The notes below the pieces were generated by a model that was given only the letters and a program-made list of their open reading frames with translations, searched no databases and was not told the origin of the DNA. This document shows positions 27,217 through 34,793 of a stretch of DNA of 64,000 nt, piece by piece. The translations under genes were made by a program, and so were the position numbers. The stretch's first letter is position 1; each line of letters opens with the position of its first letter. This DNA is from Streptomyces sp. Ru73 (GTDB lineage: Bacteria; Actinomycetota; Actinomycetes; Streptomycetales; Streptomycetaceae), in the NCBI RefSeq assembly GCF_002920575.1, contig NZ_PQSQ01000028.1, positions 1 to 64,000 of the forward strand, written 5' to 3'.

Positions 27217-28257
27217 TCAGACCCTGACCACACCCGACACCGGCATCATGCCGACCGGGTCGTAGCGGACCCGGGCGCCCGGGTGCGGGGCGTGGATCAC
27301 CTGGCCGTTGCCGACGTACATGCCGACGTGGCTGGCGTCGGAGCGGTAGATGACCAGGTCGCCGGGGCGGGCCTGGGACAGCGGCACCTGCTGCCCGGCG
27401 TACCGCTGCTGCTGCGAGGTGCGCGGCAGGGAGACCCCGGCCCTGGCGTACGACCACTGCATCAGTCCCGAGCAGTCGAAGGAGCCGGGGCCCGAGGCGC
27501 CCCAGACGTACGGGGCGCCGACCACGGACCGGGCGGCGGCCACCGCGCGCGAGGAGCGGCCGGAGAGGCCGGACAGTTCGGTCAGCTCCGGGAGCGAGCC
27601 GTCCCGCGATCCGCGCGAGGCACGGTCGTACGCGGCCCGGTCCCCCGCGGGCAGCGCGTCCAGCAGCCGCTTGGCGGCGGCGAGTTTGCGCTCGACGGCG
27701 TGCTTGTGGCGGGCGACGTCGCGCCGGGCCTGCTCCAGCCGGGTCAGCCGGCCGGCGGCCGCGCGGCGCTGCTGGTTCAGCACCCGCTCGGCGTCCACCA
27801 GGCGGTTGAGCCGCCCGGCCTGCGCGGTGCCCAGCCGGCTCAGCATCTGGGCCTTGTCGAGGTAGTCGGCCGGGTGCGCGGAGAGCATCAGGGCGAGCGA
27901 GGGATCCACGCCGCCGGAGCGGTACTGGGCCGCGGCCATCGCGCCGAGCCGGTCGTGCAGCCGGTTGACCCGTTCCTGGGCGCGTGCCGTGCGGTCCTGG
28001 AGCACGGCCACCTGGTCGCGCAGTTCCGCGGTGCGTTCCCTGGCGCCGTTGTACTTCTCGGTGGCCCGCTCGGCCTGGGCGTAGAGCGCGTCGACGCGCG
28101 AGGTGAGCTGCGCGCGCCCGGCGGTGTGGCCGGTGCCGGGGTCGGCGGCCGCGGGGATCGCGGTCAGCGCGGCTGCGGTGGCCGCCGCTGCGGACATCAG
28201 CGTGATCCGTGCCGGACCCTGCGGGCCGGACGGCGAGGAACGGCGGTGGGACGCCAC
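27217..28257 (-). CDS. NlpC/P60 cell-wall hydrolase (copy A)
   Basis: 346 residues from the GTG at 28257 (MASHRRSSPSGP). A signal peptide ends near AIPAAA, then a long coiled coil (about 45-215), then a C40 peptidase domain: PYVWGASGPGSFDCSGLMQW (nucleophile Cys), GDLVIYRSDASHVGMYVGNG (His) and IHAPHPGA (third residue). Such enzymes cut D-Glu to diamino-acid bonds in peptidoglycan stem peptides. It is a tandem paralogue of the next gene; the coiled-coil and catalytic parts correspond throughout. A strong terminator (28388-28426) separates the two, so they are transcribed independently. Confidence 0.92.
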   Translation of the reverse strand: MASHRRSSPSGPQGPARITLMSAAAATAAALTAIPAAADPGTGHTAGRAQLTSRVDALYAQAERATEKYNGARERTAELRDQVAVLQDRTARAQERVNRLHDRLGAMAAAQYRSGGVDPSLALMLSAHPADYLDKAQMLSRLGTAQAGRLNRLVDAERVLNQQRRAAAGRLTRLEQARRDVARHKHAVERKLAAAKRLLDALPAGDRAAYDRASRGSRDGSLPELTELSGLSGRSSRAVAAARSVVGAPYVWGASGPGSFDCSGLMQWSYARAGVSLPRTSQQQRYAGQQVPLSQARPGDLVIYRSDASHVGMYVGNGQVIHAPHPGARVRYDPVGMMPVSGVVRV

Positions 28258-28382
28258 GAGAGGCCGCACTCCCTTCCCGTGCAGCCCCTGCCGCCCGGGG
28301 CGGGCGGTCGGTGACCGGCGGCTGCGAGGGCAGACAGTAACCGCGGCGGTACATCCCGGCCAAAGACCTCGGGACCCGCACA

Positions 28383-28426
28383 AAAATCCGCCTCGCCGGT
28401 GACTCCGCAGGTCACCGGCGAGGCGG
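28383..28426 (-). terminator. Rho-independent terminator after NlpC/P60 copy B
   Basis: Perfect 16-bp stem (28388-28403 with 28411-28426), 7-base loop, then on the minus strand GGATTTTTG. One of few terminators here with a true T-run. Confidence 0.9.
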
Positions 28427-28537
28427 TAAGTCAGCGGCGGCTGCCGCAATTCGCCCGATCGGGCGGCGCGTCCGGAGGCCGTCGGCGTGTCGGCCCCGGC
28501 CGCGGTCACCCAGCGTCAGACGCGGGCGTCGTCCGTG

Positions 28538-29560
28538 TCAGACGCGGACGCCGTACATGAAGGGCATGTTGTCCATCGACTCGAAGCGCACCGCGGCGCC
28601 CGGCTTGGGCGCGTGCAGCACCTGGCCGTTGCCCGCGTACAGGCCGATGTGGTGCAGGTCGCTGTAGAAGAGCACCAGGTCGCCGGGCTTGAGCTGGTCG
28701 CGGCCGATCTGGGTGCCGGCGGTCGCCTGCTCCTGGGAGGTGCGCGGCAGGGACTGGCCGGCCTGCTGGTACGCCCAGGAGGTCAGGCCCGAGCAGTCGA
28801 AGGAGGACGGGCCGGTGGCGCCCCAGACGTAGGGCGAACCGATCTTCGTCTTGGCGGCGGCGAGCGCGGCCGCTGCGCGCTGCGAGCTGGGGACGGCGTT
28901 GCCCAGGTCGACGCGGCTGTTGGCGCGGTTGGCGCGGGCTTCCTTCTGCTGGAGCTCCGCGCGCTCCTTGGCGGTGAGGGTGTTGAGCAGCTTCTGCGCC
29001 TTGGCGAGCTTGCCCTGGATCTCGTCCTTCTTCTCACCCAGCGCCTTGCGGGTGTCGGAGAGGTCCTTGATCTTGCCGGCGGCCTCCTCGCGCTCCTGGG
29101 ACAGGGTGCGCTGCTTGTCCGCGATGGTCTTCAGCTGGGCGGCCTGCTTACCGCTCAACTGGTCCAGCGTGGAGGCCTTTTCCAGGTAGGTGTCCGGGTC
29201 GCCGGAGAGGAAGAGCTGGACCGAGGGGTCGATGCTGCCGCTGCGGTACTGACCCGAGGCCACGGTGCCGATGCCCTTGCGGAGCTTGTTCAGCTCCTCC
29301 TGGCCGCGGGCGACCTTGTCCTGGAGGGTGTCGACCTCCTTCTGCAGCTTCTGCTGGTCCTCCTTGGCCCCGTTGTACTTCTCGGTGGCCTGCTCCGCCT
29401 GCTCGTAGAGCTTGTCGACCTCGGACTTGACTTCCTCCTTGGACTGCTTCGGCTCCGCGTGAGCGGCCTGGGAGGAGAGGGCGACGGCCGCCGCGGCGGT
29501 CGCGGTGAACACGGTGACGCGCGTGCGGCTCGGCTGCTTGGGTCGACGGTGGGACGCCAC
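28538..29560 (-). CDS. NlpC/P60 cell-wall hydrolase (copy B)
   Basis: 340 residues from the GTG at 29560, with AAGAAGGAG upstream. Signal peptide to AAHA, coiled coil (about 42-215), then the C40 domain: PYVWGATGPSSFDCSGLTSW (Cys), GDLVLFYSDLHHIGLYAGNG (His) and LHAPKPGA. In Streptomyces several wall hydrolases of this kind are controlled by the c-di-AMP (ydaO) riboswitch, and the leader here carries recognisable parts of it (29581-29655), though shortened. So expression is probably, or was once, tied to c-di-AMP. Paralogue of copy A directly downstream. Confidence 0.93.
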   Translation of the reverse strand: MASHRRPKQPSRTRVTVFTATAAAAVALSSQAAHAEPKQSKEEVKSEVDKLYEQAEQATEKYNGAKEDQQKLQKEVDTLQDKVARGQEELNKLRKGIGTVASGQYRSGSIDPSVQLFLSGDPDTYLEKASTLDQLSGKQAAQLKTIADKQRTLSQEREEAAGKIKDLSDTRKALGEKKDEIQGKLAKAQKLLNTLTAKERAELQQKEARANRANSRVDLGNAVPSSQRAAAALAAAKTKIGSPYVWGATGPSSFDCSGLTSWAYQQAGQSLPRTSQEQATAGTQIGRDQLKPGDLVLFYSDLHHIGLYAGNGQVLHAPKPGAAVRFESMDNMPFMYGVRV

Positions 29561-29580
29561 GGGGGCGAGCTCCTTCTTCC

Positions 29581-29655
29581 TTCAGCCGCCTACCGGGTGG
29601 TGGGGGGAACTGGGGTCCCCGGCTCCGCGTGAACGCCGCGGACTCGGCGGTTCCT
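29581..29655 (-). promoter_or_regulatory. Shortened c-di-AMP (ydaO) riboswitch-like leader
   Basis: On the minus strand the leader reads AGGAACCGCCGAGTC, then ACGCGGAGCCGGGGACCC, then ACCCGGTAGGCGGCTGAA just before the ribosome binding site. From memory the first two blocks match the 5' part and the last block the 3' closing part of Streptomyces ydaO riboswitches. CCGCC and GGCGG can still form the outer stem. The usual middle, with the GGGGTGAA-type and CGTCAGCTAA-type blocks, is missing: about 80-120 bases. Either a natural deletion or an assembly collapse. Confidence 0.55.
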
Positions 29656-29705
29656 TCACTGTTCATCCCGGTTGGATGATCAACTGCATGAAGGTTCGAG
29701 GCCTG

Positions 29706-29735
29706 ACCTTAGTAACCGAGTTGTGATCGCTTCAA
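29706..29735 (-). promoter_or_regulatory. Promoter for NlpC/P60 copy B
   Basis: Minus-strand TTGAAG (29735-29730) and TAAGGT (29711-29706) with an 18-base spacer fit the housekeeping consensus and would start transcription about 40 bases before the riboswitch-like leader. Confidence 0.5.
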
Positions 29736-29877
29736 ATCTTCACGGGAAAAAATTTCGCCACACGAGCATCCTTTACCAATAGCGCACCGGCTGTAGCAGG
29801 GAATTGACGCTCAGGAACCGGCGAAAGGCAATCGGAGTGTTCTATCCCACACGGCGCCCGACGCGTTCCGCGCGCCT

Positions 29878-31248
29878 TCAGGTGCGGGCAAGTCGCTTGA
29901 GGAGAAGGGCGGATGCGACCGGGCGGGCGCCCGCCTTCGCGACCCCGTCGGCCACTTCGCGGTCGGTGGAGACCACGACGACCGGGCGGCCGGGCGGTTC
30001 GGCCCGTACGAGCTGACGAATCAACTCATCGGCCGTTACGCCCGGTTTGCTGAAAAGAACCCGAACGCCCCGCGGTGGGGCGAGGAGTACCGGCGCGGCC
30101 AGTTCGGCACCGTCGAAGACGCACGTCATCTCCGCGCCGGTCTGCGCGGCCAGGACGGCCAGCCCGCCCAGCAGCCGCAGCCGCTGCTTGTCGAGCGGCA
30201 TCGTCGGATAGCCGGTCTTGGTGACGTTGTAGCCGTCCACCACCAGATGGGCCTGGGGCAGCGCCAGGAGCTGGTCCAGCAGCGCCGGGTCCATGTCGGA
30301 CAGCGCGCGGTTGGCGACGTCCTTGGGCGTCATCCGGCCCGGCTCCACGGCGTCGACCGTGTCGGCGGGGTGGACGTTGGCGGGCGGCAGGGCCAGTTCC
30401 CTGCGCAGCCCCTGGGCCGCGTCCAGCACGGTGTCCAGGAGCAGCCGGAGGCGCATGTCCTCCGCGCTGCGCCCCTCGCGCGCGGCGCGGCGCCCGGCCT
30501 CCAGCGCCGACTCCGCCTCCGCGACCCGGGCCTTCAGCCGCCGCATCTCGCTGTCGGCGGCCGTCTTCTCCGTGGCGGCGGCCGAGCGCAGCGACTCGGT
30601 CTCGGCCTCCGCCTTGCGCGCCGCCGCCTGGGCGCGCTTCACATCACTGAGGGCGCTGCGCAGCTTGCGCTGGAGCGCGTCGTTCTCCTTGCGCGCCGCT
30701 TCGAGGTCGGCTCTGGCCTTGTCGGCCTCGGCGCGGGCCGCGCTCCGCGCCTGGGCCAGCTCCTCGCGCAGCCGGGCGAGCTCGCGCTCGGCCTCCTCGC
30801 CGGCCCGCTGCTCGTCGGCGCGCCGGACCTCCTCGCCCGCCGCCGCGACCAGCTTGGCCCAGCCCGGCGGGCGCAGCACGTACGCCGCCGCCGCGACGTC
30901 CTGCGGGTCGGCGGCGGCGGGCGGGGTGCCCTGCTGGAGGGCGTCGGCCAGCTCCCGCTGCGTCTCGCGGAGCCGGGCCGCGATCCGCTGCCGGAAGACC
31001 GGGTCGCTCTCCAGCGCCGCCGCCATGGCGTTGCCCGCGAACTTGATCCGCCGCGAGGGCGTGAAGCGGGCGTACTGGCGCAGCGGCGGCGGCAGTTCGG
31101 CGACCGTCAGGCCGCCGAAGGACTCCGCGGTGAGCGCGACGACGCGGCGCCGCACGCCCTCGGGCAGGGGACGGTCGAGCACTTCGTCGGCCGCACCGGC
31201 CTCCGGGTCGCGCTCTTCCCCCTCATGCTCCGCCGGCCGCTCCACCAC
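29878..31248 (-). CDS. NYN (YacP-like) RNase-domain protein with coiled coil
   Basis: 456 residues. N-terminal 130 residues are a conserved actinobacterial domain (GVRRRVVALTAESFGGL, RIKFAGNAMAAALESDPVFR). A long charged coiled coil follows (about 140-265: ELARLREELAQARSAARAEA and on). The C-terminal NYN domain (about 310-450) starts at HLVVDGYNVTKTGYP, with the acidic residues of a PIN-like fold in CVFDGAELAAP and VVVVSTDREVADGV. YacP/Rae1 proteins are ribosome-linked or rRNA-directed endonucleases; whether this one is active cannot be told. It is followed by about 300 bases of leader for the NlpC/P60 gene. Confidence 0.85.
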   Translation of the reverse strand: MVERPAEHEGEERDPEAGAADEVLDRPLPEGVRRRVVALTAESFGGLTVAELPPPLRQYARFTPSRRIKFAGNAMAAALESDPVFRQRIAARLRETQRELADALQQGTPPAAADPQDVAAAAYVLRPPGWAKLVAAAGEEVRRADEQRAGEEAERELARLREELAQARSAARAEADKARADLEAARKENDALQRKLRSALSDVKRAQAAARKAEAETESLRSAAATEKTAADSEMRRLKARVAEAESALEAGRRAAREGRSAEDMRLRLLLDTVLDAAQGLRRELALPPANVHPADTVDAVEPGRMTPKDVANRALSDMDPALLDQLLALPQAHLVVDGYNVTKTGYPTMPLDKQRLRLLGGLAVLAAQTGAEMTCVFDGAELAAPVLLAPPRGVRVLFSKPGVTADELIRQLVRAEPPGRPVVVVSTDREVADGVAKAGARPVASALLLKRLART

Positions 31249-31266
31249 TGCTGCCCCGCTCCGATC

Positions 31267-31506
31267 TCAGGCGTCCGCGCCGGGCCGGTCCACCAGCTCG
31301 ATCTGGTCGACCGCGTTGCACCAGCGGCAACGGACGGATTCGATGCTCTCATCGAGCACCTCGCGCTCCTCGACCTTGGGCTCACCGGCCAGGTCGAGGT
31401 GGACGTACTCCACCACCTTGGACCGGCGGGTCACATCGAAACGCGTGAGGTTGCCGCACAGCGTGCAGCGCCACCGGGTTTCGGCCGTCGGCAGGGGAAC
31501 AGCCAT
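31267..31506 (-). CDS. Small zinc-ribbon protein
   Basis: 79 residues from the ATG at 31506 (GAGG eight bases upstream). Two CxxC pairs, RWRCTLCGNLTRFDV and VRCRWCNAVDQIEL, about 45 residues apart, form a likely zinc ribbon. Function unknown. Its stop is 18 bases before the NYN gene start on the same strand, so the two are probably one operon, which would fit an RNA-related role. Confidence 0.82.
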   Translation of the reverse strand: MAVPLPTAETRWRCTLCGNLTRFDVTRRSKVVEYVHLDLAGEPKVEEREVLDESIESVRCRWCNAVDQIELVDRPGADA

Positions 31507-31697
31507 TGTGTCGTCCTCTTTCGTCAAGCGTCGTGCGGTTGTGCGGGTTCACGCGGTGCGCCGTCGAACTGCGGAAGTACGGAAAGTACTGCCCGTAACC
31601 CTACGGCCTGGCGGCCGCCCGGCGCCGTCCGTGCCCGGCTGCCGGAACACGGCGAGGCACTCTGTCCCCTTTGTGGCTATTACGGCATGATCACTTC

Positions 31698-32447
31698 ATG
31701 GCGGCCTCGATCCTGTCCCCGCGGACCGTGTTCTCCCGTATGACGAACATCCTCATCGCCATCTGCTGCGTGGTCTTCGTCATCGGCCCCGCTTCGGGGC
31801 TGAACCGGATACACGGCACGGGCGAAGCGCTCCTTCAGGCACAGAGCGCATATTTCGCCCGATGGGGCGTCATCCCGCGCGACCTGTGGAGCGGCGACCC
31901 GAAGGCCCTGCTCACCCCGCTCACCGCGCTCTTCGTGCACGGCAGCTGGCTGCACCTGCTGGGCAACATGCTCTTCCTCTACGTCTTCGGGGGCATGGCC
32001 GAGGCCAGGATGGGCCGGCTGCACTTCGCGGTCTTCTACGTCCTGACCGGTTACGTCGCCCTGCTGGGCTACGCCGCCGCGCACGCCGAGTCCGGGCAGA
32101 CCCTGGTCGGCGCGTCCGGCTCGATCTCCGGCGTGCTCGGCGCCTTCCTCTACCTCTTTCCCCGCGCGCGCGTGACCAGCCTCTTCCCGTTCCTCTTCTT
32201 CCTGCCGCTGCGCTTCCCCGCCTGGGCGGTGCTGCTCTTCTGGTTCGTGCTGCAGTGGCTGGCGGCGCAGCGCGCGGCCAACGGCCCGGGCGTCGCCTAC
32301 CTGGCCCACGTCGTGGGGTTCCTGCTCGGCTTCCTGTACGCCTGGGTGCGCTACCGCGCTCCGGACGCTCCACCGCAGGCCGTCACGGGGGTCCCCGGTA
32401 GGGTGGAGGCCACAGAACGGCCGACCGAGGGAGAGAGCCAACCGTGA
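31698..32447 (+). CDS. Rhomboid-family intramembrane serine protease
   Basis: 249 residues from the ATG at 31698; an ATG at 31740 is also possible. Six or seven membrane spans. Key motifs: LTALFVHGSWLHLLGNMLFLYVFG (HxxxN stretch), LVGASGSISGVLGAF with the catalytic Ser (GASGS) and YLAHVVGFLLGF with the catalytic His. So an active protease is expected. The stop overlaps the GTG of the RAM-domain gene (GTGA), which suggests coupling, although a TAGGGT box at 32398-32403 may give the downstream gene its own promoter. Confidence 0.9.
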   Translation: MAASILSPRTVFSRMTNILIAICCVVFVIGPASGLNRIHGTGEALLQAQSAYFARWGVIPRDLWSGDPKALLTPLTALFVHGSWLHLLGNMLFLYVFGGMAEARMGRLHFAVFYVLTGYVALLGYAAAHAESGQTLVGASGSISGVLGAFLYLFPRARVTSLFPFLFFLPLRFPAWAVLLFWFVLQWLAAQRAANGPGVAYLAHVVGFLLGFLYAWVRYRAPDAPPQAVTGVPGRVEATERPTEGESQP

Positions 32448-32725
32448 TCACTTCGATCGTGCTCATCAAGACCAGCGTGGACCAGATCCCGGAGATCGCC
32501 GAGCAGATCGCGGCGCTCGACGGCGTCAGCGAGGTCTACTCGGTCACCGGCGCGCACGACCTGATCGCGATGGTCCGGGTGGCCGAGCACGACGAGCTGG
32601 CCGACGTCATCCCCGGCCGGATCAGCAAGGTCCCCGGCGTCGCCTCCACCGAGACGCACATCGCGTTCCGCACGTACTCCCAGCACGACCTGGAAGCGGC
32701 CTTCGCGATCGGGCTGGACGCCTGA
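32444..32725 (+). CDS. Stand-alone Lrp/AsnC ligand-binding (RAM) domain protein
   Basis: 93 residues, made only of the RAM domain of Lrp/AsnC regulators (MITSIVLIKTSVDQIPEIAE, VSEVYSVTGAHDLIAMVRV, PGVASTETHIAFRTYS); the DNA-binding helix-turn-helix is missing. Such proteins bind amino acids and may modify full-length Lrp partners. GTG start overlapping the rhomboid stop, with GGGAGAGAG upstream as ribosome binding site. Partner unknown. Confidence 0.88.
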   Translation: MITSIVLIKTSVDQIPEIAEQIAALDGVSEVYSVTGAHDLIAMVRVAEHDELADVIPGRISKVPGVASTETHIAFRTYSQHDLEAAFAIGLDA

Positions 32726-32738
32726 CGCCCAACGCGGC

Positions 32739-32764
32739 GGCGGGGCCCCACAGGGGACCCCGCC
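32739..32764. terminator. Terminator between the RAM gene and the aminotransferase
   Basis: Eleven paired bases with one bulged A and an ACA loop, between convergent genes. Confidence 0.7.
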
Positions 32765-32783
32765 TTCAGTGCCGTCCGCGTCC

Positions 32784-34208
32784 TCAGGCCGCCGCGTCGC
32801 GGTCCGGGACGCAGCGCCCCTCCTCGGTCCGGTAGGACCACCGCGCGCCGTCGGTCACCAGTTCCTTGACCGCCCCGACGAACCGCTCCACGTGCTCGTC
32901 GGGCGTGCCGGCCCCGAAGCTCACCCGGATGGCGTTCAGCGACCGCTCGCCCGGCGCCCCTTCGGGTGCGCCGCAGGCCCCCGGGTCCTGCGGGTCGCTG
33001 CCCAGCAGGGTCCGCACGAGCGGGTGGGCGCAGAAGAGCCCGTCCCGTACGCCGATGCCGTACTCCGCGGACAGCGCGGCCGCGAAGTGCGAGCTGTTCC
33101 AGCCCTCGACGACGAAGGACAGCACGCCCACCCGGTCGGCCTCGTCGCCGAAGAGCGAGAGCACCTTCACCTGCGGCACCTCGGCCAGCCCGGCCCGCAC
33201 CTTCGCGATCAGTTCCCGCTCCCGCGCGACCAGCGCGTCGAAGCCGGCCTCGGTCAGCGCCCGGCAGGCGGAGGCGATCGCGTACGCGCCGATCACGTTC
33301 GGGGAGCCGGCCTCGTGGCGCGCCGCCGTGGTGTGCCACTCGACCGCCACTCCCCCGTCCTCGCGGCGCGCGACGGTGCGGCTGGCGCCGCCGCCGGCCA
33401 GGTACGGCTCGGCCGCCTGCAGCCAGTCGGCGCGCCCGGCCAGCACGCCGGCCCCGAAGGGCGCGTACAGCTTGTGGCCGGAGAAGGCCACCCAGTCCAC
33501 GTCCAGGCCGGCGATGTCGACGGGGTGGTGCGGGGCGAGCTGGGCGGCGTCCAGGACGATTCGCGCGCCGTGCGCGTGCGCCGCGGCCGCCAGTTCGCGT
33601 ACCGGCCACAGCTCGCCGGTCACGTTCGACGCGCCGGTCACGCACACCAGCGCCGGGCCGTAGGGCTCACGGGCCGCGAGCGCCTTCTCCAGCGTGTCGA
33701 CCGCCTGCCGCGGGGTGCTCGGCGCGTCGAGGTAGGTGACGGTCAGGTCGCCGCGCTGCTCCCAGGGCAGCAGCGACGCGTGGTGCTCGGTCTCGAAGAC
33801 GAACACCCGGGTGTCCGCGGGGAGCACACGGGCCAGCAGGTTGAGCGAGTCGGTCGTGGACCGCGTGAACACCACCTGGTCCGCCTCCCGGCAGCCCAGG
33901 AACTCCGCGACGGTCTTCCGGCTGTTCTCGAAGAGGTCGGTGGACAGCTGGGAGAGGTACCCGGCGCCGCGGTGCACGCTGCCGTAGTACGGCGCGTACG
34001 CGGCCACGTCGTCCCACACCCGCTGCAGGGCCGGGGCGCTGGCGGCGTAGTCGAGCGCCGCGTAGGTGACCTCGCCGCCGGTGACGAGCGGGACGCGCAC
34101 ATCGCGGCCGAGGACGGGCAGCGGCGCGGCGGCGGTGCCGGCGGGGTCGGCGTCGGCGGTGCCGGCGGCGTCGGCGGTGGCGAGGGCGGTGTCAGGGCGC
34201 ACGGACAT
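32784..34208 (-). CDS. Class V aminotransferase under SAM-IV control
   Basis: 474 residues from the ATG at 34208 (MSVRPDTALATADAAG). PLP fold type I, class V: DYAASAPALQRVW, SVHRGAGYLSQLST, FTRSTTDSLNLL, VFETEHHASLLPW, CVTGASNVTGELWPV, DAAQLAPHHPVDI and SGHKLYAPFGAG with the PLP lysine. Similar to cysteine desulfurase/selenocysteine lyase and EgtE-like enzymes, but the substrate is not known. A SAM-IV riboswitch precedes it (34420-34537), which in other actinobacteria controls methionine and sulfur genes. So a role in sulfur amino acid metabolism is likely. The N-terminal 30 residues are Ala/Asp-rich and dispensable-looking. Confidence 0.88.
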   Translation of the reverse strand: MSVRPDTALATADAAGTADADPAGTAAAPLPVLGRDVRVPLVTGGEVTYAALDYAASAPALQRVWDDVAAYAPYYGSVHRGAGYLSQLSTDLFENSRKTVAEFLGCREADQVVFTRSTTDSLNLLARVLPADTRVFVFETEHHASLLPWEQRGDLTVTYLDAPSTPRQAVDTLEKALAAREPYGPALVCVTGASNVTGELWPVRELAAAAHAHGARIVLDAAQLAPHHPVDIAGLDVDWVAFSGHKLYAPFGAGVLAGRADWLQAAEPYLAGGGASRTVARREDGGVAVEWHTTAARHEAGSPNVIGAYAIASACRALTEAGFDALVARERELIAKVRAGLAEVPQVKVLSLFGDEADRVGVLSFVVEGWNSSHFAAALSAEYGIGVRDGLFCAHPLVRTLLGSDPQDPGACGAPEGAPGERSLNAIRVSFGAGTPDEHVERFVGAVKELVTDGARWSYRTEEGRCVPDRDAAA

Positions 34209-34360
34209 GGCGGAGTCTCCCGGAGGCGTAAAACCGTGCGGAACGCACGGAGTAGGCGAATGACACGCACGGGGCGTGGAGGAACCCGCGGGCACCGCGC
34301 ACGACTCGGAGAGACGGGGCGCCACAGGCGGGGTGTGCGGAGGAACGGGGCCGACCGGCC

Positions 34361-34381
34361 CTAGCGCATTCGCTGCATCAC
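34361..34381 (-). CDS. Tiny Met-rich upstream reading frame (possible leader peptide)
   Basis: Frame GTG ATG CAG CGA ATG CGC TAG encodes MMQRMR (or MQRMR from the ATG at 34378). A ribosome binding site, GAGGGAG (34389-34395), lies 7 bases before the GTG. It is 38 bases downstream of the SAM-IV aptamer and 152 bases before the aminotransferase start. Three Met codons of six in a SAM-controlled leader is suggestive, but expression is unproven. Confidence 0.45.
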   Translation of the reverse strand: MMQRMR

Positions 34382-34403
34382 GGAAGAGCTCCCTCGATAA
34401 CCA

Positions 34404-34424
34404 GGATCCCTGGCGGAGGGATCC
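34404..34424 (-). other. Hairpin adjoining the SAM-IV aptamer
   Basis: Eight-base stem GGATCCCT/AGGGATCC with loop CCGCC. Its 5' arm overlaps the last bases of the aptamer, and its CCCTC can pair with the GAGGG of the uORF ribosome binding site. It could be part of the expression platform. Confidence 0.5.
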
Positions 34425-34537
34425 GCGCTTGCCGCGGGCCTTGCTGCCTGCGGCCTGGTCATCACCCGGGGCACCCCGCCACGGACGGAGGGTTGCCGGA
34501 CAGCGGGCCGGGGCCTGTATCGCTGTCGCTCGTGACC
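34420..34537 (-). promoter_or_regulatory. SAM-IV riboswitch
   Basis: On the minus strand: GGTCACGAGCGACAGC, a GCCCCGG loop, GCTGTCCGGCAACCCTCC, GGGGTGCCCCGGGTGATGAC and GCGGCAAGCGCGGATC. These blocks and their order match the SAM-IV class of actinobacteria as I recall the Mycobacterium member. GGTCA pairs with TGACC, GACAGC with GCTGTC, and the GGCAACC/GGGGTGCC element is present. It senses S-adenosylmethionine and should shut down the downstream aminotransferase when SAM is high. Confidence 0.93.
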
Positions 34538-34545
34538 TTGGAGAG

Positions 34546-34574
34546 CATCTTGCCACATGATCGCGGCGGCGCAA
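34546..34574 (-). promoter_or_regulatory. Candidate promoter for the SAM-IV transcript
   Basis: Minus-strand TTGCGC (34574-34569) and AAGATG (34551-34546), spacer 17. The start point would fall just before the riboswitch. The -10 is weak. Confidence 0.4.
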
Positions 34575-34680
34575 GGGACGTCCGCCATGCGGACACCCCG
34601 GCACCCGGGGAGGAACACGTTCTCTCCATTGCCGGGTGCGGCGCCTCGGTGGCTTGTCGCGCCCACGCGGCGGAGCCGCA

Positions 34681-34716
34681 CAAAAAGCAAGGCCCCGCGC
34701 CCCTGGGGGCGCGGGG
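34681..34716 (-). terminator. Terminator downstream of trpD
   Basis: Eleven-base arms (34693-34703 with 34706-34716), followed on the minus strand by CCTTGCTTTTTG. It includes part of the dispersed element copy 2. Confidence 0.75.
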
Positions 34717-34733
34717 AACTGCGCGGCAAGCCA
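34706..34733 (-). repeat. Dispersed GC-rich element, copy 2
   Basis: Shares GGGGCGCGGGGAACTGCGCG with copy 1 at 25800. In this copy the G-rich part is the 5' arm, on the minus strand, of the trpD terminator. Position relative to the upstream gene's stop (60 bases) is like that of copy 1. Confidence 0.7.
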
Positions 34734-34793
34734 CGACGGTGCGTCGGTCCCGGGACGGCCGCGAGGGGCTCGCCACGGCGGACCGGAAAGACG

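Noticed and set aside
34404-34424. Hairpin after the SAM-IV aptamer as a terminator
   Set aside because: No T-run follows and the stem is only eight pairs, so a translational or antitermination role is more likely.
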